Shown here: piece after piece, positions 1 to 8,522 of the stretch
Layout: each line of letters begins with the position of its first letter
Position numbering within the stretch: position 1 is the stretch's first letter
Source of the DNA: Desulfovibrio sp. OttesenSCG-928-G15
Lineage (GTDB): Bacteria > Desulfobacterota > Desulfovibrionia > Desulfovibrionales > Desulfovibrionaceae
Assembly (NCBI GenBank): GCA_030266525.1
Contig: JAJDIC010000017.1
Location: forward strand, 1 to 31,095
DNA: 31,095 nucleotides
Direction of reading: 5' to 3'
Translations under genes and position numbers: made by a program
Notes under the pieces: generated by a model
What the model was told of the DNA's origin: nothing
Seen by the model: the letters and a program-made list of their open reading frames with translations, nothing else
The model's database searches: none

Positions 1-541
1 GTCCCGCGTCCGGTTTTGCGCTTTCCTTCTCTTCTTCCGGCGCTGCCTGATCAAAGTGGCAGTACATGCCGAGCACCGCTGCCATGCCGAGCGATTTCGC
101 CAGCACCTGATCATAGTCATAGAACTCTGCGGGCAGCCCTTCAAAGCGCACGTCCAGATCAAGGAAATGTTTCAGGTCGTCCCGGATTTTGCCGGGGGAG
201 CTGCGGTCCTGTTCGGCCAGAAGCATGTCCAGTCCGACAGCGGCTACGCCGTTTTGGGAAAGCCTGTCCAGAACCCGGGCGACGAGAAATCGCGGCCAGG
301 GCCACTGGCCGTAAGCGTCAAGTGACGCTTCGTCAAGGTCTACAATAACCGGCGCGCCGGTGATGGCGCTATCTGCGCGGGCGTGGAGCAGGGCGTCATA
401 GACCTTGTAGTCCAGCATGCGCAAGAGCCGTGGCTGCTGCACATAACAGTAGAGCATGCCGAGTATGATGCACGCGGAAATGGCTGAGACGGTAAAAAAC
501 CTTCCGCGAAAAAGCCGCGCTGCTTTGCTGGACGGAGCCAT
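1..541 (-). CDS. CHASE2-domain sensor protein, probably a nucleotide cyclase or other signalling output (3' end outside window)
   Basis: Reading the minus strand from the ATG at 541, the frame stays open for 180 codons to the window edge. The visible part starts with a short basic segment and one membrane helix (about residues 14-34). It continues with the CHASE2 pattern: a conserved D-L-D-E-A-S-L stretch followed by GQWPWPR, then a G-x-D-M-x-x-A-E-Q-D-R-S-S-P block. CHASE2 is an extracytoplasmic sensor domain normally followed by two or three more membrane helices and then a class III adenylate/guanylate cyclase, histidine kinase or GGDEF output; that output lies outside the window. The start codon touches the stop of the upstream gene (TAAATG) and has AGGGA just upstream, so the two genes are probably translationally coupled. 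CHASE2 is clear; a cyclase output is inference from the family's commonest architecture. Confidence 0.8.
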   Translation of the reverse strand, partial: MAPSSKAARLFRGRFFTVSAISACIILGMLYCYVQQPRLLRMLDYKVYDALLHARADSAITGAPVIVDLDEASLDAYGQWPWPRFLVARVLDRLSQNGVAAVGLDMLLAEQDRSSPGKIRDDLKHFLDLDVRFEGLPAEFYDYDQVLAKSLGMAAVLGMYCHFDQAAPEEEKESAKPDAG

Positions 542-2560
542 TTAGTCCCTGTGATCGGGGTAGCGTTCATAAATCATGGAAACCGTATCCAGCATCCGGG
601 CAAAGCAGTCCACCAGTTCCGGGTCAAAGTGCTGCCCGGCCTCTTCCTTGAGCAGGGCGACGGCCCGTTCGCTGGTCCACGGCTCTTTGTAGCAGCGCGG
701 GGAAACCAGCGCGTCATATACGTCTGCAATAGCAGTAAGCCTGGCGGAAAGGGGAATTTCTTCCCCTGCCGGGGTGTGCCCGTCAATGGCGGGGTAGCCT
801 TTGCCGTTCCATTTCTGGTGGTGGTGCAGGGCGATTTCATGGGACATTTCGGCAATATCTTTGGCCTCGTTGGCAAAAAGCTCGGCCCCGAGGTTTGTGT
901 GGGTGCGCATGATGGCGAATTCCGCATCATCCAGCTTGCCGGGTTTTTTCAGCACCAGGTCGCTTATACCCACCTTGCCGATATCGTGCACCATGGCCGC
1001 AAGCCTGAGCCTGCCCTTGAAAGCGCGCACTTCTTCGATGGGAAGGCCCTTTTGGGTTGCCCACATATGGTAAACCTCGGCGCATATGGCCCCCACCCGC
1101 TCCGCATGAGGCCCGGTTTCCGCCGGGTCGTGCAGCATGGCGATGCGCAAAAGCTGGTTAACCCCCTGGTACATCATGTTGCTGACTTCAAGAAAGGACG
1201 CCACCCTGCTGGCAAGGGTGCGGACCACCCGCACAACAGGCTCGGAAAAGGGCTGCGGCTTTTTGGTGACCGGCGACAGGCTGTTGATAAGCTGGATTAC
1301 GCCAAGGGTGCTGTTGTCGCCGCTGCCAATGGGCACGGTGAGCATGGAAACGGTGTTGTAGCCCGTGCTTTTGTCAAAATTTTCGTTGAAGTGAAACGGC
1401 ATGTCCGGGCCGATGGCCCGCACGTCGGGCAGATTCAGGGTTTTGCCTGTTGCCGCCACATAGCCCGCAATGGACTCTTCGGTGATGGGCAGGCGCATGT
1501 TTACATACATGGATTTGTTGTGCGCGTTGCCCGGGAAAAGCGTGTCGTTTTGCGAATAGGCAAAAACCAGCTCATTGTTGTCTGCAAGATAAATGGAACC
1601 TGCGTCTGCTTGGGAAATTTCGCGCGCCTTTTCCAGAATGCGGTCGAGCAGGGTGCTTTCTTCCTTGTACTGGGCAAGGCTGAACAGGAATTCTTCCAGC
1701 CAGTCGCTCGTCTTGATATCCAGCCCCGGCGCACCGGGCAATGAGATGAGCATGCCTTCACGGGCGACTGCCACGCGGGAGGGGTTTTTGCCGCCTGCGC
1801 GTTGCAGGAGGGTGCCTTGCAGCTTGTCCAGCTCTTTGTCCGTTCTGTCCTGCATGTGGTGGGACAAAATAAGGGTTTGCACCCCGGCCTTTTCAGCCGC
1901 TTCCACCCAGGCGTTCCAGGTGGAGTGGCCCCAGCCTTCCTGATAATCTTCGGGGAAGAAAGCCGCGTCCACAACGGCCAGTTCAACGCCTTCCAGCATG
2001 GCTTCGGTTTCTTGCTGCACTGCTTCGTCGTCGGTAATTTCATGGTCGCCGGTAAAAAGGAACACCGTGTCGCCGGTGTGAAGCTTGTAGGCAAAGCCCC
2101 CTCGGGGGTGGTTTGTGGGGAAGGTTTCTATGCGGGTCAGATTGTCCCCCTTGCCAAGGCTTACGCAAGACCCTCTGCGTAACGGGTGGATGTGAATGTC
2201 TGCTTTCAGGTCCACAAAGGTGACCGGGAAACTGTTGCCGTCAAAAAGCCTGTAGGGCAGGTCTTCCAGCCATTCGGGCAGATAGAGGTGAATGGTCCAG
2301 TCCGGGTTGAAAAAGGGGGCAAAAAAACTCAGGCCCTGCACATGGTCACTGTGCCCGTGCGAGATGAAAATGTGGCATTCACCCTTGCTCGGCAGGGTGT
2401 TGCTTAACGAGCGTATGCCCGTGCCCGCGTCAAATATGATAAGCTGATCAGAGGCAGGCCGTATTTCCAGGCAGGTTGTGTTGGAGCCATAGAAGGTGTT
2501 GGCATCATTCGGATTGGGAATGCTGCCCCGCACACCCCACAGCGTAACTTGCGTACTCAT
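542..2560 (-). CDS. Metallo-beta-lactamase-fold / GAF / HD-GYP fusion, probable cyclic-nucleotide phosphodiesterase
   Basis: This 672-residue protein has three domains. Residues 1-270 are a metallo-beta-lactamase fold of the kind that begins WGVRGSIP, with DAGTG and the metal motif HGHSDH (68-73). Residues about 290-440 look like a GAF ligand-binding domain. Residues about 470-650 are an HD-GYP domain with the HD pair at 525-526 (VHDIGK) and an HHHQKWNGKGYP motif (GYP 588-590). Active HD-GYP proteins hydrolyse c-di-GMP or related dinucleotides. The MBL domain could be a second phosphodiesterase, but its substrate is not evident. There is no signal peptide or membrane helix, so it is cytoplasmic. 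The start was set at 2560 because GGAGG sits five bases upstream; an in-frame ATG at 2608 lacks that. It is the first gene of a pair with the CHASE2 protein. Confidence 0.88.
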   Translation of the reverse strand: MSTQVTLWGVRGSIPNPNDANTFYGSNTTCLEIRPASDQLIIFDAGTGIRSLSNTLPSKGECHIFISHGHSDHVQGLSFFAPFFNPDWTIHLYLPEWLEDLPYRLFDGNSFPVTFVDLKADIHIHPLRRGSCVSLGKGDNLTRIETFPTNHPRGGFAYKLHTGDTVFLFTGDHEITDDEAVQQETEAMLEGVELAVVDAAFFPEDYQEGWGHSTWNAWVEAAEKAGVQTLILSHHMQDRTDKELDKLQGTLLQRAGGKNPSRVAVAREGMLISLPGAPGLDIKTSDWLEEFLFSLAQYKEESTLLDRILEKAREISQADAGSIYLADNNELVFAYSQNDTLFPGNAHNKSMYVNMRLPITEESIAGYVAATGKTLNLPDVRAIGPDMPFHFNENFDKSTGYNTVSMLTVPIGSGDNSTLGVIQLINSLSPVTKKPQPFSEPVVRVVRTLASRVASFLEVSNMMYQGVNQLLRIAMLHDPAETGPHAERVGAICAEVYHMWATQKGLPIEEVRAFKGRLRLAAMVHDIGKVGISDLVLKKPGKLDDAEFAIMRTHTNLGAELFANEAKDIAEMSHEIALHHHQKWNGKGYPAIDGHTPAGEEIPLSARLTAIADVYDALVSPRCYKEPWTSERAVALLKEEAGQHFDPELVDCFARMLDTVSMIYERYPDHRD

Positions 2561-2590
2561 ATCAGCCTCCGGCAGCACAGTTAGTAGCGC

Positions 2591-2620
2591 ATTATAATGA
2601 TTTTCCAACCCATTTTATAC
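2591..2620 (-). promoter_or_regulatory. Putative sigma-70-type promoter for the MBL/GAF/HD-GYP gene
   Basis: On the minus strand a perfect TATAAT lies at 2596-2591, about 30 bases before the start codon at 2560. That gives a short leader containing the GGAGG ribosome site. The -35 at 16-18 bases spacing is poor (around GTATAA), so an activator may be needed. Confidence rests on the -10 box and its position only. Confidence 0.4.
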
Positions 2621-2637
2621 AGGTAAGGTTTGCCTGT
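2619..2637. promoter_or_regulatory. Imperfect 19-bp palindrome overlapping the minus-strand promoter, possible operator
   Basis: The arms ACAGG and CCTGT are perfect, with two further A/T pairs inside (ACAGGtAA ... TTtgCCTGT). The element overlaps the -35 side of the minus-strand promoter, where repressors or activators commonly bind. No known regulator motif was recognised. Confidence 0.3.
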
Positions 2638-2717
2638 GTAAAGCGCCACAAGCCTCTTTTCCGCTGAGCGTCACTATTTTCGGCAACTCGCGGGAACCGG
2701 CCCAGGCAGGATATTTG

Positions 2718-2747
2718 TTGACACAAACCATTTTTTAGAGATATGTT
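2718..2747 (+). promoter_or_regulatory. Putative sigma-70-type promoter upstream of the secretion operon
   Basis: A perfect TTGACA (2718-2723) is followed after 18 bases by TATGTT (2742-2747), a four-of-six match to TATAAT. Transcription would start near 2754 and give a leader of about 300 bases before the TolC-like gene at 3057. The leader contains a 24-bp inverted repeat (2800-2823) and a TATGC triplet repeat (2922-2936). Nothing else was recognised in 2561-3056. Confidence 0.4.
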
Positions 2748-2799
2748 AGATCTGTTTAAGGAATTAGTTGCTGTCCCGAATGGCGGCTTTGTACAGCGG

Positions 2800-2823
2800 C
2801 TATTGTCACACAAATGACAATAG
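2800..2823. promoter_or_regulatory. Perfect 9-bp inverted repeat with 6-base spacer, candidate operator
   Basis: CTATTGTCA and TGACAATAG flank CACAAA. The two half-sites are one to two helical turns apart, which suits a dimeric regulator. It lies in the spacer between the divergent second-messenger genes and secretion operon. It could instead be an RNA hairpin in the leader, but there is no U-tract to make it a terminator. The regulator is unknown. Confidence 0.45.
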
Positions 2824-3056
2824 TTGAATTCTGAAAGGGGTTTGTGCTTCGTCAGCCTGCGGGAGCAAAGTGGAAAAATGTGTTTTTTGCTTTGTATGTT
2901 TCATGGCTTTGCGACGAATAGTATGCTATGCTATGCGGTGCATGGCGTTGCCGCTTTCGATACGTGGTGTTGTTGCTTTGGGAAAATAGTCTGATGTCGG
3001 CTGCCTATGTGGCCGGTATGGTTCCCGGAATTGTCCGGACGAACAGGGGAGGATAC

Positions 3057-4619
3057 ATGCAGGGTTTCTTGCGCAGTCTTTTTTTTCATATGTCATTTCC
3101 CCTGCTGGCGTGTTCCCTGCTGGTTTTTTCCGGGCAGCCGGTGTATGCGGCTGCAAAGAAAGCCACTCAGAAGCCTGCTCAAAAAAAGGCAGCCCCTGCT
3201 GTTTCCGTCGATGAAAGCGTTCTTTCCGGCCCCCGCTACACCATGATGAACACAGTGGACGCCGCATTGGCGTTTAACCCTGAGTTGAAGGCCACCCAGG
3301 AAGGGCGGCGCATGGCGGAACACGCCGTGCGCAGGGCAAAGGCCGGGCATTACCCGACAGCCAGCGCTTTTGCCGGTGGCGGCGGGAGCAGAAGAAGCGA
3401 TTACACAACCCGCGAGCACCGGGAGCAGCAGGACTTTCGTGGTATTGCCGACGCCGGTATGCGCCTGACCATGCCCATATTTCACGGCATGGGGCCGACA
3501 AGAGACGTGGAAGCCCGCACTGCCGAACTGGATTCCGCCACCAGCGGGATGGAAGACACCGGAGCGCGCATCGTGTTTGACGCCATTGCCGCGCATACGG
3601 AAGTGGTTCGCCGCGCACAGCTTGTCATCTTAGCCAAGAACAATGTTCTGGAGCACGCGGATATTCTGAAAACCGTGGAACAGCGCTATCGCTCCGGCGT
3701 GGCCACAGACGGGGAGCTGAACCAGATAAAAAGCAGGCATTCACGCGCAAAAGCTACCCTCGCTTCCTATGAGGCCGCTCTGGATGCCGCCAAAGCAAAC
3801 TATATCCGCATTACCGGGCAGCGCCCTTTGCGACTTGAGCCTACCCCGCCCCCGAGAAAGCTTTTTTCCGATTTGGACAGCATTCGCAATACGGCCATAG
3901 AGCATCAGCCGCGCATTCAGGCCGCTCTGGCAGATATCCGGGCGGCAAAGGGCGACAAGGGGCTGGCCAAAAGCCGCTACTACCCGCATGTGGATCTGGG
4001 GGCCGGTCCGTCCTGGTCTGACCGTGATTCCGATGCCTCCCTTCGCACGTCCGACATGGTTGCCGAAGTGCGGGTGAACTGGGAATTTTACAGCGGCGGG
4101 GCAGACAAGGCCACCGTGGACATGGCTGGGGCGCGAGTACGTCAGGCCAGGCAAACCCTGCACGCCATCATGAACTATATCAACGAAGATATAGAAGCCT
4201 CTTTCAGCCGCATGCATGCTGCGGCCAAGGAAGCCAGGGAATATGCCGACGCGAAAAAGTCGAGCCGTCTGGCCAGGGAAGATTACTACAGGCAATTTCT
4301 TGAAGCCCAGCGCAGCCTGATTGACGTTCTTGACGCTGAAAACGACTATTTTTACGCGGCCAGCCAGGAAGTGCTTTCACAAAGCGACCGTGTTCTGGCC
4401 GGGTATCGTCTGCTTACCCTCAGCGGAATTCTGCTCCCCGAACTGAAGCTTGACCCCAAAACCTTGCGCATTGCTACCCCCACAACGGTGGAAGATATGC
4501 CCGACCCGACCCGCGATTTCAAATCTCCGCTGGCTCAGGGCTGGCGCAAGGGCTTTGACAACGCGCACGCCACCACAGGATCGACCAGAGAAAGCAGAAG
4601 CCCGCAAACAGGCCGATAA
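3057..4619 (+). CDS. TolC-family outer membrane channel protein of a type I secretion system
   Basis: This 520-residue protein would form the outer membrane/periplasmic channel of the exporter encoded just downstream. It opens with a signal peptide (residues 1 to about 31, hydrophobic core FPLLACSLLVF, cleavage after VYA), then a Lys/Ala/Pro-rich stretch. The body has the two-fold TolC repeat: helical segments beginning near TMMNTVDAALAFNPEL and near LDSIRNTAIEHQPRI, each leading into a beta stretch. A C-terminal helix carries LIDVLDAENDYF, typical of the AggA/LapE branch. The start at 3057 has GGGGAGGA just upstream; the frame is open back to 2928, but that extension would bury the signal peptide. 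It is the first gene of the operon, eight bases before the ABC gene. TolC family is firm; LapE-like assignment is inferred from context. Confidence 0.9.
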   Translation: MQGFLRSLFFHMSFPLLACSLLVFSGQPVYAAAKKATQKPAQKKAAPAVSVDESVLSGPRYTMMNTVDAALAFNPELKATQEGRRMAEHAVRRAKAGHYPTASAFAGGGGSRRSDYTTREHREQQDFRGIADAGMRLTMPIFHGMGPTRDVEARTAELDSATSGMEDTGARIVFDAIAAHTEVVRRAQLVILAKNNVLEHADILKTVEQRYRSGVATDGELNQIKSRHSRAKATLASYEAALDAAKANYIRITGQRPLRLEPTPPPRKLFSDLDSIRNTAIEHQPRIQAALADIRAAKGDKGLAKSRYYPHVDLGAGPSWSDRDSDASLRTSDMVAEVRVNWEFYSGGADKATVDMAGARVRQARQTLHAIMNYINEDIEASFSRMHAAAKEAREYADAKKSSRLAREDYYRQFLEAQRSLIDVLDAENDYFYAASQEVLSQSDRVLAGYRLLTLSGILLPELKLDPKTLRIATPTTVEDMPDPTRDFKSPLAQGWRKGFDNAHATTGSTRESRSPQTGR

Positions 4620-4627
4620 ACAGACTG

Positions 4628-7069
4628 GTGACACCAGGGCCGGAATCGGGCAAAATGCATGAGCGCCTGGAGCAAAACGCGAGATTGGCGCAGACGGGCC
4701 TTTCCCGGACGTCAAGCGAACTACCAAGGCGAAACAGCTCTATGCCGGACACAAGCAGTATTCCGGGCCGGACATCGGCCGCCAATACCTCTGCCGGGCT
4801 ACTGCCCGGTGACGGTGCCTTTATTCCCCCCCTCGCTTCTTCCCTGGCTTCCCTGCTGCGGTTGAAAGGCTCTGCCATCAGCGCGCGTAACATTGTTTCG
4901 CACCTGCCGGGCGGGTTCGCCCCGCCAAGCGTGGAAGAAACGCTTCGCGCGGCGGAGCGGGCGGGCGCGCAGCCGCGCCTGCTCAGCGTGGCTTCCCCCC
5001 TGGATATTCCCGCTCCCGCGTTGCCCTGCATTCTGATGCTGGGCAAGGACAGCCGGGGCCAGCACCAGAGCTGCGTGATTCTGGATGTGGACCGGGCTGC
5101 CGCACAAGAGCGGGTGCATGCTCCCGAAGCGACCGGCCCGGACGGGGCCGCAAGCACCGCCGGAGCGGCAGGCATCGCCGGAGCGGCAAGCACCCCGGCA
5201 GCCATGGCCCGGATCATTTACCCGGAGTCCGCTCCGGAAGCGGTAAGCGTACCCCTTGCGGATTTGCTTGCCGGGTACGGCGGCTATGCCGTGTTCCTTC
5301 CGGCCCAGGAAGCGCGGCGCGACCCGCGTGCTGACGATCTGCCTTTTACCAAGTCCCGGCACTGGTTTTGGGGAACGTTGAGGGAATTTGTTCCCCTGTA
5401 CCGCGATGTGGCCATTGCCAGCTTTGTGGTCAACCTGCTTACCCTGGCAAGCCCGCTGTTTATCATGAACGTGTATGACCGCGTTGTGCCCAACAATGCG
5501 GTATATACCCTGTGGGTGCTGTTGGCAGGGCTTTTGCTGGCCCATTTGATGGATTTGCTGCTGCGCAATCTGCGCAGTTATTTTGTTGATACCGCCGGGC
5601 GCAACGCCGATGTTATTGTCACTTCACGCCTGATGCAGGCTATTTTGCACATGCGCATGGATAACAAGCCCGCCTCTACGGGCGGTATTGTGAACAACAT
5701 GCGCGAGTTTGACCAGGTACGCGATTTTTTCGGGTCCACCTCCTTGCTCGGGCTGTTCGACATTCCCTTTTTGCTTCTCTTTGTCGTTCTGGTGGCCTTT
5801 ATTGGCGGCCCCATGGTCTTTTTGGTGCTTGTAGCCTTGCCCTTGATGGTGTTGTTCGTCTGGATGGTGCAAAAGCCCTTCCAGCGTTCTGTTGAGCGGC
5901 AGTTCCAGCAGAACATGCACAAAAACTCCCTGCTGGTGGAAATTACCGCCGGGCTGGAAACCGTAAAAAGCATTCTGGCCCAAGGGCATATGCAGCACAA
6001 ATGGGAGGCTGCGGCAGACGCTTCAGCGCAAGACGCCGCCCACACCCGAAGGCTGGCTTCTCTTGCCAATACCGGCACCCTGTTCATTATTTACGTTATC
6101 AACGCCCTGGTCATTGTTATCGGCGTATACCGCATTCAGGACGGGCTGATGACCCAGGGCGGGCTTATTGCCTGTGTTATTCTGGTAAGCCGCGCCCTTG
6201 GCCCGCTCATGCAGCTTGCCACCATGATCACCAACATGCAGCGGGCGAGAACCGCCCTTGCCGCGCTGGAAAGAATTGTCACCCTGCCCGTAGAGGATGT
6301 GGCGGACGCTTCCGACAGCAAGGGGCTTGAGCCGGAACTGGCCATGCGGCATGTTACCTTTCGCTATCCGCAAAGCCCGACCACGGCCCTGCGCGATATT
6401 TCCCTGCGCATCCGGCCTGGCGAAAAAGTGGGCATTGTCGGGCCGACAGGCTCTGGAAAATCTACCCTGGCCCGCTTGCTGGTCGGTTTGTACCAGCCCG
6501 CAGACGGTAACGTGACCTTCGGCGGTGTGGACATACGCCAGCTTGACCAGGCGGATCTGCGCTCACGCGTGGGCTTCATGCCGCAGGACAACTACCTTTT
6601 TTACGGCTCGGTCAGGGAGAATATTGCCCTCGGCTGCCCGTGGGTGGACATGAAAACCCTGGTCCACGCCGCAGAAATCGCCGGTGTGGCCGACTTTGTG
6701 AACCGCCACCCCGCCGGTTATGACATGCAGGTGGGTGAGCGGGGTAGCGCCCTTTCCGGCGGGCAGCGTCAGGCCGTTGCCCTGGCCCGTACCCTTGTAC
6801 GCGCACCGGAAGTCTTTATTCTGGATGAGCCTTCCAGCAACCTGGACATGCAGGGCGAACATGAGCTGATGCTCCGGCTCAAGGATGTTTCGCGCAACAA
6901 AACCCTGATTATCCTGACTCACCGGCCAAGCCTGCTGGGGCTTGTGGATCGGGTGCTGTTCCTGCATGACGGCGCACTGGCCGCTGACGGTCCCAGGGAC
7001 GAAGTGCTGCGGGCCATCGGCGCGGGCGGAAGAAACATCAGGGGCTTCGGAGGGCGCAGCCATGGGTAA
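4628..7069 (+). CDS. Type I secretion ABC transporter (permease/ATPase) with degenerate C39-like N-terminal domain
   Basis: This inner-membrane exporter subunit has, in order: a low-complexity start; a C39-peptidase-like domain (about residues 60-220) with no Cys in its first helix, so probably a non-cleaving substrate-docking domain; an ABC type-1 membrane region (about 250-480); and a nucleotide-binding domain. The last shows Walker A GPTGSGKST (about 605), Q-loop MPQD, signature LSGGQRQ (about 709), Walker B VFILDEPSS and H-loop LTHR. The start is uncertain. The longest frame begins with GTG at 4628; ATGs at 4655 and 4742 are alternatives and none has a strong ribosome site, so coupling to the TolC stop eight bases upstream is likely. 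An Ala/Gly-rich insertion interrupts the docking domain. A degenerate C39 domain is typical of exporters of RTX proteins and LapA-type adhesins rather than bacteriocins. Confidence 0.92.
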   Translation: MTPGPESGKMHERLEQNARLAQTGLSRTSSELPRRNSSMPDTSSIPGRTSAANTSAGLLPGDGAFIPPLASSLASLLRLKGSAISARNIVSHLPGGFAPPSVEETLRAAERAGAQPRLLSVASPLDIPAPALPCILMLGKDSRGQHQSCVILDVDRAAAQERVHAPEATGPDGAASTAGAAGIAGAASTPAAMARIIYPESAPEAVSVPLADLLAGYGGYAVFLPAQEARRDPRADDLPFTKSRHWFWGTLREFVPLYRDVAIASFVVNLLTLASPLFIMNVYDRVVPNNAVYTLWVLLAGLLLAHLMDLLLRNLRSYFVDTAGRNADVIVTSRLMQAILHMRMDNKPASTGGIVNNMREFDQVRDFFGSTSLLGLFDIPFLLLFVVLVAFIGGPMVFLVLVALPLMVLFVWMVQKPFQRSVERQFQQNMHKNSLLVEITAGLETVKSILAQGHMQHKWEAAADASAQDAAHTRRLASLANTGTLFIIYVINALVIVIGVYRIQDGLMTQGGLIACVILVSRALGPLMQLATMITNMQRARTALAALERIVTLPVEDVADASDSKGLEPELAMRHVTFRYPQSPTTALRDISLRIRPGEKVGIVGPTGSGKSTLARLLVGLYQPADGNVTFGGVDIRQLDQADLRSRVGFMPQDNYLFYGSVRENIALGCPWVDMKTLVHAAEIAGVADFVNRHPAGYDMQVGERGSALSGGQRQAVALARTLVRAPEVFILDEPSSNLDMQGEHELMLRLKDVSRNKTLIILTHRPSLLGLVDRVLFLHDGALAADGPRDEVLRAIGAGGRNIRGFGGRSHG
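5158..5193 (+). repeat. Two tandem 18-bp units inside the ABC transporter gene
   Basis: The unit starting CGCCGGAGCGGCA occurs at 5158 and again at 5176, with a few changes at the end of the unit. It encodes the Ala/Gly-rich stretch (AGAAGIAGAAS) in the docking domain. In-frame 18-bp units can vary in number without breaking the gene. Confidence 0.6.
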
Positions 7070-8516
7070 GCCCGAAAACGGCGCGTCCGTGCCTTTTGCA
7101 TCTTCCGGTCAGGCCGTGCCCGACGGTGCGGATCCTCCCGCCGCGGTTGTGGCTCAAGCTGTTTCCACTGCTTCCGCCAGTGAGTTTTCTGTGCCCGAAG
7201 CCTCTGCCGAGCGTTTTGCCGAGTATATGCAGCCCCTGGCCGCCGCGCACCTGCGCAGGGGAAAACACAGCTCGCGCCTGTTGCTGTATGCCCTTTGCCT
7301 GACCTTTTTCCTGCTTACCCTATGGGCCGCTTTTGCCGATATTGAAGAAACCGTGGTCGGCTCGGGGCAAGTAATGACATCGCAAAAAGTGCAGCATATC
7401 CAAAACCTTGAGGGGGGAATCCTGCGGGAAGTCCTGGTACATGAGGGCCAGGCCGTGGATAAGGGCGACATTTTGCTGCGCATTGACAACGAACAGGCGG
7501 GCAGTGTGTACCGTGACTCCATGCAGAAAAGCCGGGAGCTTACGGCAACGCTGGCCCGGCTGGACGCGGAAATTTCCGGGCAGGAGGCCGTATTTCCGGC
7601 AGTCCTGCTGGAAAGCGACCCGGACCTTGTGGCCCGGCACAGTGCGCTTCTGGACGCCAGACGCAAAAAAACCGAAACCGAGATCAAGGGGCTTGAAAGT
7701 CAACTGGAGTTAAAGCGCCAGGAAGAAAAAGAGCTTATCGCCCGCAAGAAAAGCCTGGGCGAAAGCCTGGGGCTTGCAGCCCGCCAGCGCGATGTGGCCA
7801 AAAAACTGATGGAGGCCCGCTCGTATTCGCAAATGGAGTATTTGAACCTTGCCCGTCAGGTTGCGCAGATCAGGGGCGATCTGGACGTGCTGGACAGCAG
7901 CATACCCAAAACCCGCGCCGCTATCCGCGAAGCCGAAGAACGCCTCGCCCTGCACGCTTCGGACAGGGAAATGCGTCTTTTGCAAGAGCGCAACGAGGCC
8001 ACGGCTGAACTGGCTACCCTGAATGAAATTCTTATTGCCGGGGCGGATCGGGTTACCCGCACGGAAGTGCGCTCCCCGGTGCGCGGTATTATCAAGAGCG
8101 TGCACATTACCACCGAGGGCGGGGTCATTCTGCCGGGTGAAGTGATTATGGATGTGGTGCCCAGCGACGAACCGCTGATTATTGAAGCGAGAATCAGCCC
8201 GCAGGACATAGCTTTTCTGTTTGTGGGCCAGAAAGCCAGAATACGGCTTACCGCCTATGATTTCGCCATTTACGGCGCACTGGACGCAACCCTGGAATAC
8301 CTGAGCGCCGACGCCATTGAAGGCCGGCAGGGCGAAATCTACTACAAGGCCGGACTGAAAACAGACGCATCCCACCTTGTGCACAACGGGCAGGTTCTGC
8401 CCATTCTGCCCGGCATGATGGCTACGGCGGATATTATCACCGGCAAACGCACAGTGCTTGATTATGTGATAAAGCCCATTCTCAAAGCCAAACAGTCTGC
8501 CCTGCGTGAACGGTAA
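7062..8516 (+). CDS. HlyD-family periplasmic adaptor (membrane fusion protein) of the type I secretion system
   Basis: This 484-residue protein would bridge the ABC exporter and the TolC channel. A cytoplasmic Ala/Pro-rich tail (1-70) is followed by one membrane helix (about 72-91). Then come the first half of a lipoyl-like domain (GGILREVLVHEGQAVDKGDILLR region), a long alpha-helical hairpin rich in Glu/Lys/Arg/Leu (about 150-320), the second lipoyl half (RSPVRGIIKSVHI), and a C-terminal beta-barrel (PSDEPLIIEARISPQDIAFL). The start at 7062 overlaps the end of the ABC gene by eight bases and has CGGAGGG seven bases upstream. The frame runs open back to 6942, but that part is a shadow of the ABC gene. 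Family assignment is firm. Confidence 0.93.
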   Translation: MGKPENGASVPFASSGQAVPDGADPPAAVVAQAVSTASASEFSVPEASAERFAEYMQPLAAAHLRRGKHSSRLLLYALCLTFFLLTLWAAFADIEETVVGSGQVMTSQKVQHIQNLEGGILREVLVHEGQAVDKGDILLRIDNEQAGSVYRDSMQKSRELTATLARLDAEISGQEAVFPAVLLESDPDLVARHSALLDARRKKTETEIKGLESQLELKRQEEKELIARKKSLGESLGLAARQRDVAKKLMEARSYSQMEYLNLARQVAQIRGDLDVLDSSIPKTRAAIREAEERLALHASDREMRLLQERNEATAELATLNEILIAGADRVTRTEVRSPVRGIIKSVHITTEGGVILPGEVIMDVVPSDEPLIIEARISPQDIAFLFVGQKARIRLTAYDFAIYGALDATLEYLSADAIEGRQGEIYYKAGLKTDASHLVHNGQVLPILPGMMATADIITGKRTVLDYVIKPILKAKQSALRER

Positions 8517-8522
8517 CCCGGC

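Noticed and set aside
236..249. 14-base identity (GACAGCGGCTACGC) with 22678-22691
   Set aside because: One copy is in a coding region and the other in a terminator spacer; no longer similarity surrounds them, so chance is the simplest reading.
551..1744. 397-codon open frame on the plus strand opposite the MBL/GAF/HD-GYP gene
   Set aside because: It has no recognisable domain and is rich in Gly/His/Val as expected of an antisense frame in GC-rich DNA; the minus-strand gene carries intact motifs throughout.
2922..2936. Three TATGC units in the secretion operon leader
   Set aside because: Too short to be called a functional repeat, and it does not form a credible -10 with a spaced -35.
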